From positions 124,001-188,000 of the forward strand of contig CAKVOP010000001.1 of assembly GCA_934793215.1 (NCBI GenBank): a stretch of 64,000 nucleotides of DNA, written 5' to 3'. Shown one piece after another: positions 52,352 through 60,973 of the stretch (its first letter is position 1; each line of letters opens with the position of its first letter). The position numbers and the translations under genes are program-made. Origin of the DNA: an uncultured Clostridia bacterium. GTDB lineage: Bacteria; Bacillota; Clostridia; Christensenellales; UBA1242. The notes under the pieces were generated by a model that saw nothing but the letters and a program-made list of their open reading frames with translations, was not told the origin of the DNA and did not search any database.

Positions 52352-52397
52352 TGGTGTGACTATGCATATTTGAACTGCAGACCTATCGCTTAGGAGC
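52352..52397 (-). pseudogene. 3' half of tRNA-Arg (anticodon CCT); left end of island 2
   Basis: On the minus strand the sequence reads the anticodon loop CTCCTAA, stem GCGAT, AGGTC, a T-arm with TTCAAAT, the acceptor strand and encoded CCA, followed by a terminator. The 5' half is missing; just before the anticodon loop the sequence becomes unrelated. This is the scar of integration into tRNA-Arg. One T-stem pair is mismatched, so the scar is decaying. Confidence 0.82.
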
Positions 52398-52655
52398 AAC
52401 AAAATATTGTCATTTTAACTTTTTTATCGCTCACTTTCGCGATTATTACAAACATTATAACACCTAACTTGCAAAATTCCAACCAACTTTTCTATCTTTT
52501 GAAACATAAACATAAACCAATTCAAATCCACGGTACAGAAATGGTGACTTTTTGAGCAATTTTAAGGTTTGGGTACAATTTGGCACTTTTATGACACATT
52601 GAGATATTGATTTATTACTCTACATTATGATATAATTTTTAAAAGGAGGCAAAAT

Positions 52656-53021
52656 ATGATTCACTTCAAAGAAGAGTTAAGAAACAAAGCAGATTTGCTA
52701 CACACAATTAAAGAGTATGCAGATGCATTTAAGGATTTGTCAAAAATTGAATATACCGTTACACATATATATGAATTTGGTGGAATCGAGAATGCAAAGA
52801 GTTTGCATAAAGAATTATTTGAAAAATATCCAGAAATATTAGCTATGCTAACGGTTGCAGAAATGTTGCCTAGAGTTAATACACCTTTAAGAAATAAAAC
52901 TGTTCAACAGATACCAGAAGTAAGCGATCTAATTCAAGATAAGTTCGGGATATATACTCACATATTGTTAAAATCAAAAGACATAAAAGAGATAAAAGAT
53001 TTTATAGATTATGTTGATTAA
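52656..53021 (+). CDS. Hypothetical protein of island 2, 121 residues
   Basis: A helical, soluble protein with no recognised family. AAAAGGAGG precedes the ATG, and a TATAAT-like -10 lies about 25 bp upstream, the same layout as the defence genes further on. It stands alone next to the tRNA scar, a position where accessory cargo often sits. Confidence 0.6.
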   Translation: MIHFKEELRNKADLLHTIKEYADAFKDLSKIEYTVTHIYEFGGIENAKSLHKELFEKYPEILAMLTVAEMLPRVNTPLRNKTVQQIPEVSDLIQDKFGIYTHILLKSKDIKEIKDFIDYVD

Positions 53022-53093
53022 AAATTTCAGAACATATCTTAAATGTAATCTTGATCACACGGTCAATTTCAAGAGATTGGAGTTGACCTTTTT

Positions 53094-53249
53094 CTATGTC
53101 AAATCGAAATATTCTTTCCACTTTTCTTTTGAAAAGCCTTTTACGAACTTGTCTTTAAGTTCACAAATCTTATTTAATTGCAACTGCTCTTCGGCAGTTC
53201 TTTTTTCATTTTCTAGTATATCTCTGACTAGTTGTAAAACGTGGTTCAA
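53094..53249 (-). CDS. Small helical protein of island 2
   Basis: A 51-residue charged helical product starting at TTG 53249 with GGAGGTGAGAA upstream. Its C-terminal pattern FVKGFSKEKWKEYFDL resembles FVSSLNDEQCIEFLKF in the 53583 gene, so the two may be related. It overlaps the DUF6329-like gene by 44 bp. Function unknown. Confidence 0.55.
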   Translation of the reverse strand: MNHVLQLVRDILENEKRTAEEQLQLNKICELKDKFVKGFSKEKWKEYFDLT

Positions 53250-53571
53250 CTTTCTCACCTCCATTTGAAATAATGCTACAATACTTTGCATAGTCTTCGC
53301 CATTGCTATTTACAAGCAATATAATGTCCGATTGCAAACAGCAAAACATTAATACATGCCAAACCCCTTGTGTATCAATAAACATATCTTTTTTGTGACA
53401 AGAAACAAAAGGCATTTCTTCCATAAGATGCTCACGAAAAGGAATAAAGTCTCGCTTAGATAAATACACAACTCTTTCAATTACATATTCACATTCCAAA
53501 CCTTCGCCTCTGTCGAGTTTATTTCTTAGCAACCGTGCATTTGCCATATCGAATAAAAACCTTGCTTTCAT
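53206..53571 (-). CDS. DUF6329-like mobile-element protein
   Basis: A 121-residue product with KARFLFDMANARLLRNKL, ECEYVIERVVYLS, and MFIDTQGVWHVLMFCCLQSD. This resembles a small conserved protein common in Clostridia integrative elements, listed as DUF6329 as far as I recall. The function is unknown. It belongs to a three-gene minus-strand set with its neighbours. Confidence 0.65.
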   Translation of the reverse strand: MKARFLFDMANARLLRNKLDRGEGLECEYVIERVVYLSKRDFIPFREHLMEEMPFVSCHKKDMFIDTQGVWHVLMFCCLQSDIILLVNSNGEDYAKYCSIISNGGEKVEPRFTTSQRYTRK

Positions 53572-53582
53572 GGATGCCTACC

Positions 53583-53810
53583 TTAACGAAAACGCATCTT
53601 TACAAACTTTGTAAGTGTGATTGATGTATTCCTTCGATTCGATTTTTGTAATTCTCCAATCTCAACACAAAATTTTAAAAATTCAATACATTGTTCATCG
53701 TTTAGGCTTGAAACAAATTGCATCTTCAATTCATTAACTTTTGCCATTTTATTATTCAATTCATCTGAACCTACGAACGACTTATTAACCAAATCAATTA
53801 TTTTTTTCAT
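53583..53810 (-). CDS. Small helical protein of island 2
   Basis: A 75-residue product beginning KKIIDLVNKSFVGSDELNNK. ATG 53810 is chosen because GAGGAGGTGTT precedes it. The frame opening further upstream at 53873 would contain the ribosome binding site. Helical and soluble, no family recognised. First gene of the minus-strand trio; its stop is 11 bp before the DUF6329-like start. Confidence 0.6.
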   Translation of the reverse strand: MKKIIDLVNKSFVGSDELNNKMAKVNELKMQFVSSLNDEQCIEFLKFCVEIGELQKSNRRNTSITLTKFVKMRFR

Positions 53811-54070
53811 AACACCTCCTCGGGTTGTTGTGTGTTTTACCGTAAAATAATATTTTTTGCAAGTCTTTTGCAAATGTTTCTAAAAAGATATTACAACGCT
53901 ATCCTAAGGGGTTGCTGTATTCAGATAACCCAAGTGCTTTAATGCCAACAGTGTTTCATTAAAAATTTATAAAAATCCCTGGACTTATATGATTTATTAA
54001 AGTATTATTCATGTTAACATTAAAAGCGTTAAAAAATTTGTGTTTTGTAGATACAGAAATGACTTTTATG

Positions 54071-54079
54071 TGTTATAAT
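54071..54079 (+). promoter_or_regulatory. Extended -10 promoter of the methyltransferase operon
   Basis: TG-T-TATAAT (54071-54079), with no good -35. The start point is only a few bases before GGTGGAGG of the first methyltransferase gene, giving a very short leader. Confidence 0.65.
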
Positions 54080-54095
54080 AAAGGTGGAGGCAAAA

Positions 54096-54860
54096 ATGCA
54101 AAATAAGATCTATTTTAGAGAAGACAACGCTACTATAGTTTGCGATGATATGTTGACAACGAAAAAGATCAGACCAGAAAGCATAGATCTTATTGTCACT
54201 TCGCCACCATATAACTTAGATATAGATTACAAGTCACATGATGATAAACTTGAATATCAAGAATATCTTAAATTTACGAAAAGATGGTTAAAAAAATGTC
54301 TGTCTTTACTTAAAAGTGATGGTAGAATGTGCCTAAATATTCCACTTGATACAAATAAAGGTGGACATCGTAGTATTGGTGCGGATATTACAACTATTGC
54401 AAAAGAGGTTGGATGGAAATATCATTCTACCATAATATGGAATGAAGGTAATATATCAAAATCATCTGCTTGGGGATCTTGGTTGAGCGCATCTAGTCCT
54501 TATGTAATAGCTCCTGTAGAACTAATTGTAGTGTTGTATAAAGACAATTGGAAAAAGACTACTGGAAGTAAAATAAACGACATTACAAAGGAAGAGTTTG
54601 TTAAATGGACAAACGGAGTATGGACGTTTAAAGGTGAAAGCAAAAGAAAAATAGGACATCCTGCTCCATTCCCAGTAGAATTACCAAAAAGGTGTATAAA
54701 ACTTTTCAGCTATAAAGGAGATAATATTTTAGATCCTTTTATGGGTAGCGGATCTACTGTAATTGCGGCCAAACTGTTGGGACGCAATGGTATTGGAATT
54801 GATAAAGAACTGCAATATTGTGAACTTGCAATGCACCGTGTATTAAAGGAGACAAAATGA
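54096..54860 (+). CDS. Beta-class DNA amino-methyltransferase (SPPY type)
   Basis: A 254-residue methyltransferase. The catalytic motif TSPPYN (residues 35-40) precedes the AdoMet motif DPFMGSGS (213-220), the beta-class order. SPPY is most often found in N4-cytosine enzymes, though N6-adenine is possible. ATG 54096 is chosen because GGTGGAGG lies just before it. It overlaps the cytosine-5 methyltransferase gene by 4 bp. Within the restriction cluster it may protect a second form of the site or methylate the other cytosine; this is inference. Confidence 0.88.
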   Translation: MQNKIYFREDNATIVCDDMLTTKKIRPESIDLIVTSPPYNLDIDYKSHDDKLEYQEYLKFTKRWLKKCLSLLKSDGRMCLNIPLDTNKGGHRSIGADITTIAKEVGWKYHSTIIWNEGNISKSSAWGSWLSASSPYVIAPVELIVVLYKDNWKKTTGSKINDITKEEFVKWTNGVWTFKGESKRKIGHPAPFPVELPKRCIKLFSYKGDNILDPFMGSGSTVIAAKLLGRNGIGIDKELQYCELAMHRVLKETK

Positions 54861-56197
54861 AAAAAAACATAACATATATTGATCTATTCTCTGGACCTGG
54901 TGGATTATGCACAGGTTTTAAAAGCGAAGGTCTAGTTCCTAGAATCGCAGTGGATTTTAGTGAATTTACAGTGAAAACCTATGCCGCCTCTCACAGTGCA
55001 GAGATATATGAATTAGAAGATTTAATAAAAAACATTGGTCATCTAGAAAATATTTTATCTAAGACAGATAAAACATGCGTGATTCACGGAGATATAAACA
55101 ATGTTTCCAACGAATTAATAAAAGAAATTTTGAACAAAAAATTTAATGAAGATTCAGTTGATATCGTTACTGGCGGTGCTCCATGTGAAAGTTTCTCAAT
55201 GGCTGGGAATCGATTAGAAGACGATAAAAGAAATGACTTATTCTCAAATATATTAAGAATTGGACATTGTGTGGATGCAAAGTTTGTCATGTTTGAAAAT
55301 GTGCCAGGATTACTAACAAAAAAACGTAATGGTAAAGCTGGTGGTCAGATTGAATATGTCATAAATGAGTTTGAAAAAGACGATCCAACAACTCATAACC
55401 ACTATAATTTGGCTAGTAAGGATAAAGAAGTATATAAATGTCTTGCATCAGATTATGGTACACCGCAAAAAAGAGAAAGATTGTTTATTGTTGGTTGTAA
55501 CAGTAAATACAAGGAGAATACTTTTACATACCCAGAAAAAACACATGGTAAAGGCAGAAAATTTAGCAACATAACTGTAAAAGATGCATTCAGATATTTA
55601 CCTATTATCCATAGCAATGATGGCGCTGAAGAAATGGTTTCTCAACCAAGCTACGAGGAAGACTATAGAAATGGCAAAATTACAGAGGGGGCTTATCTCT
55701 ATTACAAATTTATATATGGCGACGACTATTGCGAAAAACCAGGATTTGACAAACAAAAAACCACATATCAAAAGTCTCTAAACCATAGTAAAAAAATGAT
55801 TAGACGCTTTGAGAATATCAAACAAGGTGAAGGCATGCAGTCAGCTGTTGATAGATTGATCTCTGAAGGTAAATCTGATGTCGTAAAAGAATGCTTTCCT
55901 AATAAGATATACAGTTCTCGAAATAGGCGTCTAAAAGAAAACGAACCAAGTTACACAGTGACATCGCATTGTCTAGATGAAATGGTTCATCCAACAGAAA
56001 ACAGACAATTGACGCCAAGAGAGGTTGCAAGACTTCAAGGATTTCCGGATTGGTATACATTTGAAGGCCCTTACGTTAAATTCCATAGTGACCCACAGCA
56101 AGATAAATATGAACAAATTGGCGATGCAATTCCAGTAATTATGGCAAAAGCACTTGCAAAAAGTTTTGTTGAGGCGATAAAGAAATTAAAAAAATAG
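54857..56197 (+). CDS. DNA (cytosine-5) methyltransferase
   Basis: A 446-residue C5 methyltransferase. Motif I is DLFSGPGG (from D9), motif IV GGAPCESF with catalytic C110, motif VI ENV (147-149), motif VIII GTPQKRERLF, then a variable target-recognition region (about 225-370), motif IX RQLTPREVARLQGFP and motif X QIGDAIP. Next to an MspI-like endonuclease, the likely target is CCGG. It overlaps the upstream methyltransferase by 4 bp, and a shared terminator separates it from the convergent endonuclease gene. Confidence 0.95.
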   Translation: MKKNITYIDLFSGPGGLCTGFKSEGLVPRIAVDFSEFTVKTYAASHSAEIYELEDLIKNIGHLENILSKTDKTCVIHGDINNVSNELIKEILNKKFNEDSVDIVTGGAPCESFSMAGNRLEDDKRNDLFSNILRIGHCVDAKFVMFENVPGLLTKKRNGKAGGQIEYVINEFEKDDPTTHNHYNLASKDKEVYKCLASDYGTPQKRERLFIVGCNSKYKENTFTYPEKTHGKGRKFSNITVKDAFRYLPIIHSNDGAEEMVSQPSYEEDYRNGKITEGAYLYYKFIYGDDYCEKPGFDKQKTTYQKSLNHSKKMIRRFENIKQGEGMQSAVDRLISEGKSDVVKECFPNKIYSSRNRRLKENEPSYTVTSHCLDEMVHPTENRQLTPREVARLQGFPDWYTFEGPYVKFHSDPQQDKYEQIGDAIPVIMAKALAKSFVEAIKKLKK

Positions 56198-56222
56198 GAG
56201 TTCTAATGAACTCCATTTTTTA
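56198..56222. terminator. Terminator between methyltransferase and endonuclease genes
   Basis: GGAGTT (56198-56203) and AACTCC (56210-56215) with a T-run on the plus strand. Confidence 0.85.
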
Positions 56223-56996
56223 TGCTTTAAACTGTATCTTTTTGCCTTTTGAACCAGTTGCATACGTCCAACTTAAACCTGTTCCAAATCCACCTTTCTT
56301 TAAATTCCCGTGTTTATCATACATGATCGAATCAATATAACTTTCAATGTCATAAACTTTATAGGACTTCAAAGAATTGTCATTTTTATTAATATCGAAT
56401 TTGACTATCATTGTTGGGATTCTAATGTCATTACTAACAACAGGAGAACCTGTGATGACCCATCTAACGAAATTTCTAGCAATCGGTTTTAACTTTTCTG
56501 TTAATATATCTTTTTCTTCTTTTGTGAAATTTTTTGCTGATGCATCTGTTTGGTGTTTTTTCAATAATCTAATTAATTCTGGATCGGTTATTCCTACTTC
56601 TTTAACTATTGTATCAACATCGAATTCTGCAAAAGCAACTTTCTTCGCTGTAGATTGTTTAACACTTATAGGGAATTTTTTGTCATCATTTAATGTCATA
56701 ATAACATCGGTTTTAGATAATCCATGAGACATTCTTACAGGCACTGGGTCTGTTGCTGTAATCTTTTTAACTACATTACGATCTATATTATAATCGTTCA
56801 AAATGTCCGAGAATAAAACATATTCCCAGTCTTTGATATGTTTAGATGCTCTATATGCTGAGATGTAATCTACATTTTCAAGTGTATTAACGACAAATTT
56901 TTCATAAACGTCACCCAACTTATCTTGTAAAACACCAAAAGATAAATTGGCTATATTATATTCTTTATATAAGTTATCTAAAACTAATGACTTCAT
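56220..56996 (-). CDS. MspI-like type II restriction endonuclease (predicted CCGG)
   Basis: A 258-residue enzyme that lines up with MspI (as I remember that sequence) almost end to end: LGDVYEKFVV with LGKLYEKYIL, the KTD motif, VAFAEFDVDTIVKEVGI with VSIAEYDVETICTGVGI, and GFGTGLSWTYATGSKGKK with GFGTGLNWTYASGSKAKK. The MspI catalytic Asp and Lys have matching residues here (D97 in KTD, K113 in ISVK); the MspI Asn of LNIK is replaced by Ser. Start M at 56996 has GGAG 8 nt upstream. Convergent with the methyltransferases, so expressed separately. Confidence 0.88.
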   Translation of the reverse strand: MKSLVLDNLYKEYNIANLSFGVLQDKLGDVYEKFVVNTLENVDYISAYRASKHIKDWEYVLFSDILNDYNIDRNVVKKITATDPVPVRMSHGLSKTDVIMTLNDDKKFPISVKQSTAKKVAFAEFDVDTIVKEVGITDPELIRLLKKHQTDASAKNFTKEEKDILTEKLKPIARNFVRWVITGSPVVSNDIRIPTMIVKFDINKNDNSLKSYKVYDIESYIDSIMYDKHGNLKKGGFGTGLSWTYATGSKGKKIQFKA

Positions 56997-57086
56997 ATGC
57001 ATTTCTCCTACATATGAAGTATATCAAACTAAATTAAAAAAGTCTATTAAATGATTAAAAGGAATAACAAAATCAAGGAAATATGG

Positions 57087-57092
57087 TATAAT
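57087..57092 (+). promoter_or_regulatory. -10 box of a possible leaderless ASCH gene
   Basis: TATAAT (57087-57092) with TGG extension and an ATAACA -35-like box 17 bp upstream. The ATG at 57099 is 6 bp past the -10, so the RNA would begin at or next to the start codon. No ribosome binding site is seen. Confidence 0.55.
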
Positions 57093-57098
57093 GAAAAT

Positions 57099-57440
57099 AT
57101 GAAAGCGTTGATTATTAAGAAGCCTTGGATTGATTACATCCTTGACGGCAAGAAAATTTGGGAAATTCGTGGTAGTAATACTCGAATTCGTGGAGAAATT
57201 GAGTTAATACAAGATGGCAGTGGTTTAGTGGTCGGCAAATGTGTGTTAGTAGACTGTATAGAATTATCGTTGAACGATTATCAAAACAATAAAAATAATC
57301 ACTGTATTGCCAGCACAGAAAAGATGCCATATAAAAGGACTTTCGCGTGGATAATTAAAAATGCACAAAGATACCCTACACCAAGAAAATATAAGCATCC
57401 AACAGGCGCGGTTATTTGGGTCAACTTAGAGAACGGATAA
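57099..57440 (+). CDS. ASCH-domain protein
   Basis: The product begins MKALIIKKPWIDYILDGKK and continues IWEIRGSNTRIRGEIELIQ, the ASCH (PUA-like, RNA-binding) pattern; about 113 residues. The longer frame from 57051 lacks a ribosome binding site. ASCH proteins are common in mobile elements and near defence genes; some bind or cleave RNA, but the function here is unknown. Flanked by the divergent endonuclease and the Hachiman genes, with its own terminator. Confidence 0.8.
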   Translation: MKALIIKKPWIDYILDGKKIWEIRGSNTRIRGEIELIQDGSGLVVGKCVLVDCIELSLNDYQNNKNNHCIASTEKMPYKRTFAWIIKNAQRYPTPRKYKHPTGAVIWVNLENG

Positions 57441-57455
57441 ATTCCGTTCTTTTTT
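57430..57455 (+). terminator. Terminator of the ASCH gene
   Basis: AGAACGG and CCGTTCT (57430-57436, 57444-57450) with T5. The stem uses the last codons of the gene. Confidence 0.88.
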
Positions 57456-57498
57456 GTTAAATTTAGAAAAAACATATTAAAGTTATTGAAATTTATGT

Positions 57499-57504
57499 TA
57501 TAAT
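57499..57504 (+). promoter_or_regulatory. -10 box of the Hachiman operon
   Basis: TATAAT (57499-57504) with TGT extension and TTAAAG 16 bp upstream. The start codon is 21 bp downstream with GGAGG between. Confidence 0.65.
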
Positions 57505-57524
57505 AAAAGTGAGTTGGAGGCAAG

Positions 57525-58463
57525 ATGGCTTTTGTAGATACGTATAAACAGATAATGAGAAATGGATATGATAAGATAGTGTATTCCTATGACAAGTCTG
57601 TGGGGAAATATGAATACATACCATTTTCTCATGCGAATATTGATACTTGGAAAGAAGATTTTGTTGAAGTACTAATAAATAATCTTCTTAATTATTGTTA
57701 TGAACCAAACGAATTGGAAGCCATATATAATCCAAATGTTCCAGAACTGAGGAAATATATTAACAAGGCCATAAAAGATAGACTAAATCACAAGACTACT
57801 CAAGAACAAAAAGATGGTTTGTGTGGAGAGTTGTTAATAGATTTAATATTAAGGATGGAAAATGAAAATAACAATATGCTTATTTGTAGGCCAAAGTATC
57901 AACAACTGGGAGCAAAAGCAGAATTAAAAAATTATGATGTTTTAATGTTTAGAGAGATTGACGATAACATTACACTTATTTTAGGGCAAGTCAAAACTGG
58001 TGGGTTTGATTATTGTACGAAAAATATGAAGACAGATCTAGACACAAAATATGATGAAACATATTTTGGTAATGCAATTTGTTATGTTGCAGATAGAAGA
58101 ATATCAGATTGCCCCAATAGAGCATTACTAAATATTATATCAGACTTAAATGCCATTGCTTTAGGAACAGATGATACAGATATACGCAATAATAAAATTT
58201 GCGAATATGTAAAGGGAAATAATATTAAAATTGAAATCCCATGTTTACTGCTATATGGAAAAGATACAGTATACGCTGATATAAACAAGATAAAAGAAAA
58301 TATTAATACTGAAGTAAAACTAGTAAAAAACTTTTTTGATAGTTTATCATTTAATATATACGATTTTAATTTTACTATATCGTTTTATATCTTTCCTGCT
58401 AAGAGTATAACTGAATTAAGAGAAAGTATCATGGATTATAAAGTGGAGGTGCTAAATGGATAA
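57525..58463 (+). CDS. hamA: HamA-like (DUF1837) nuclease of a Hachiman-type system
   Basis: A 312-residue product. The DUF1837-like core has DGLCGELLIDLILRM (GEL at 101-103), then KYQQLGAKAELKNYDVLMF with D138, a beta strand ITLILGQVKTGG with Q155 and K157. This fits a D-xn-(E/Q)xK restriction-like nuclease, with Gln in place of the usual Glu. It overlaps the helicase gene by 8 bp. DUF1837 nuclease followed by a helicase is the Hachiman defence pair; HamB is thought to sense damaged DNA and release HamA to degrade DNA. The match is by architecture and motifs, so divergence is possible. Confidence 0.72.
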   Translation: MAFVDTYKQIMRNGYDKIVYSYDKSVGKYEYIPFSHANIDTWKEDFVEVLINNLLNYCYEPNELEAIYNPNVPELRKYINKAIKDRLNHKTTQEQKDGLCGELLIDLILRMENENNNMLICRPKYQQLGAKAELKNYDVLMFREIDDNITLILGQVKTGGFDYCTKNMKTDLDTKYDETYFGNAICYVADRRISDCPNRALLNIISDLNAIALGTDDTDIRNNKICEYVKGNNIKIEIPCLLLYGKDTVYADINKIKENINTEVKLVKNFFDSLSFNIYDFNFTISFYIFPAKSITELRESIMDYKVEVLNG

Positions 58464-60873
58464 ATATATAGTACGAAACTTTATTGAAGCAATAAATAAT
58501 TTTGATGGCACAGACAATGCTAGAGAAATACTAAAAGACCATGTATGCTTTATTTCAGAGCATAAAAATGAATTATATGATATTTATCCTATTGACGAAT
58601 TATTGCATATTGCATCGCAGAAACTTAAAGTTTTTGGGTATGACGAAATGAACAATATTAAACATATTGAAACGTCTGATACCTCTAGTATAGTTGACAC
58701 TGCAATCAAAAATTATCATCGTTCTGCCACAAGTACTGAAGACGAAAACATCATATTAGATGGATTACAAAAGAATATAATAGATGCTTATCAGAAATTA
58801 GATAATCGAAGAATTATGGTCTCTGCCCCCACATCGTTTGGTAAATCGTATTTATTGCAAGAAATTCTTTTAAATAATGCTCAAGAATATGAGAATGTTA
58901 TGATTATATTGCCAACGATTGCGTTGTTAAATGAGAATGTAAATAAATATCAAGAATTAATAAAAAAAGGAAAAATAAAATATAACATTGTTTCAACAAA
59001 TTATGAAGACCTAGACCTTTGCGCAAGAAACCTTTTGATATTTACACCAGAGAGAGCGTTAAAATTCTTGGGCAAATTTGATTTGAAAATTAACTTCTTC
59101 TTTTTTGATGAAGTTTATAAAATTGAAGAGAGATTGGATATCACAAAAGATACACAATCTGGAGAAGATGTAATTAGCGGGAATGATAAAAGAGCTTCTG
59201 CTTTTAGAATATGCTTATATCTGCTTGCAAAAACAGTAAAAGACTATTATATTGCTGGGCCATACTTAGATTTGGGAAACAAAAAATGCATCGGCCTAAA
59301 AAAATTTTTAACAAACAATCGAGTTAAAATATTCCAAGTTAAATTTGATCCAACATTAAGGATAACTTATGATGCGTGGAAAATTGTTGATATAACAGAA
59401 AATAATTCAATAATCCCAGAAGCTATATCTTATAAAACAAGATTGGAACAACAAAATCAAGTTGGAAAGTTAACTCGAATTAAAAAATTTATTGATGAAC
59501 ACAATTTAGGCAAAACTATAGTTTACTTAAATTATCCTTCTAAAATAGTTGATGTCCTAAAATCGTGCGATATATTTGATACCCAACCAATTAAAAACAA
59601 AGAATTAGAAGAGTTCATTGCTCACTTAAAAACAAAATATAATGTAAATATGTATGGAATCTCTAGTGTAGAATATTGGACATTAATTAAATGCTTAGAA
59701 TTTGGCATTGGAATACATCATGGCAAAATGCCAAAGTATATACAAAATGAAATTTTAAGACAATTTAATAAGCCAGATGGTTTGAATTATTTGTTTTGCA
59801 CTTCTACCATTATAGAAGGTGTCAATACAGTTGCTAGAAATGTTGTAATGTTATCAAATAGTTATGGTTCTGGAGACATAAAAAAATTTGCATTTAAAAA
59901 TATTAAAGGGCGCGCTGGAAGATATTATAGTAATTTTATTGGGAATTTGTTTTATTGTGATGCTGAACAAAAGAAACTTGATGATTCAGAATATATGCAT
60001 CTTGAGTTTTTAAATTATGGAGACAGTCCTCTACTTACTATCGACTTGGACAATACAGAAAAGGAAGACTTGTCTCAAAATAATAATGCAGAAAAAGTAA
60101 AAAGAGAAAATAGATACAATAAAAATTTATTACCAGACGATGTTTTCTATCAAAATAGATTGTTTGATAGACTAGACCAAGAAAAAATATTATTAAAGAT
60201 ATTAAATGAATCTAATTTCGATAGATTGTATGAACTTACTCAAAAAGTTATAGGGCATGGATTAAGTTTTTTATCTTTAGTAAAAGAAGTATTAGATCTA
60301 GAAGAAGATCTTCTTCTTGGTGCATCGGTTAAAAATCAGCCAGAGGATAAACAAAAAGAAATTTTAGCGAAATATAAATATAAGTTATATTGGATTTTAA
60401 AGGAATATGAACGAGAAGGTTTTATAGGTCTGCTAAAATATCAAATGAGCAAAGCAAAGTTCAAAGATGAACTAAAACAAGAAATGGATGATAAGTATAA
60501 TTTGGTCTTTGAGCAAATTAGGACAACTATAGAATATGATATTCCTAAATATTTAAGTTTATATCAATCATTATTTAACCATGCATGTAAGTTAAAAAAC
60601 AAAGTTTTTGGGAATGGCGACTTAGATGATGTTATAAAATTCTATGAGATTGGTGCATCAAATGATTTTGGAAGGCTTCTTATAGAAAGAGGGTTCCCAA
60701 GTGAATCTGCAAAAATAATTGAATCCGAATTAAGAAAGACAAGAATTGATTTCTTAAACAATTATAAAGTTATTGAATATATAGACAAAAATCCAGATGT
60801 AATTTCTCGACTTGACAATTATGAAAAAAAGTTATATTCAAGGATAATCGATCTATATCGAAAAGAAATGTAA
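58456..60873 (+). CDS. hamB: HamB-like SF2 helicase of a Hachiman-type system
   Basis: An 805-residue helicase. A Q-motif-like LQKNIIDAY precedes the Walker A APTSFGKS (124-131). The Walker B is FFFDEVYKI (DEVY at 219-222), motif V TIIEGVNTVARNVVM and motif VI KGRAGR (485-490). The C-terminal 300 residues are helical and charged. Ski2/HamB-like overall. It overlaps hamA by 8 bp and ends with its own terminator. Together with hamA it should make an anti-phage complex acting on DNA. Confidence 0.8.
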   Translation: MDKYIVRNFIEAINNFDGTDNAREILKDHVCFISEHKNELYDIYPIDELLHIASQKLKVFGYDEMNNIKHIETSDTSSIVDTAIKNYHRSATSTEDENIILDGLQKNIIDAYQKLDNRRIMVSAPTSFGKSYLLQEILLNNAQEYENVMIILPTIALLNENVNKYQELIKKGKIKYNIVSTNYEDLDLCARNLLIFTPERALKFLGKFDLKINFFFFDEVYKIEERLDITKDTQSGEDVISGNDKRASAFRICLYLLAKTVKDYYIAGPYLDLGNKKCIGLKKFLTNNRVKIFQVKFDPTLRITYDAWKIVDITENNSIIPEAISYKTRLEQQNQVGKLTRIKKFIDEHNLGKTIVYLNYPSKIVDVLKSCDIFDTQPIKNKELEEFIAHLKTKYNVNMYGISSVEYWTLIKCLEFGIGIHHGKMPKYIQNEILRQFNKPDGLNYLFCTSTIIEGVNTVARNVVMLSNSYGSGDIKKFAFKNIKGRAGRYYSNFIGNLFYCDAEQKKLDDSEYMHLEFLNYGDSPLLTIDLDNTEKEDLSQNNNAEKVKRENRYNKNLLPDDVFYQNRLFDRLDQEKILLKILNESNFDRLYELTQKVIGHGLSFLSLVKEVLDLEEDLLLGASVKNQPEDKQKEILAKYKYKLYWILKEYEREGFIGLLKYQMSKAKFKDELKQEMDDKYNLVFEQIRTTIEYDIPKYLSLYQSLFNHACKLKNKVFGNGDLDDVIKFYEIGASNDFGRLLIERGFPSESAKIIESELRKTRIDFLNNYKVIEYIDKNPDVISRLDNYEKKLYSRIIDLYRKEM

Positions 60874-60879
60874 TTATTA

Positions 60880-60906
60880 AGAACGGATACTTTCCGTTCT
60901 TTTTTA
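60880..60906 (+). terminator. Terminator of the Hachiman operon
   Basis: AGAACGG (60880-60886) and CCGTTCT (60894-60900) with T6; the same stem sequence as the ASCH terminator. Confidence 0.93.
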
Positions 60907-60973
60907 TAAAATTATTTTTTATTTTACACGATTTGATGTTTGGTGTGCTATAATACTCTCATAGGAGCGGATT

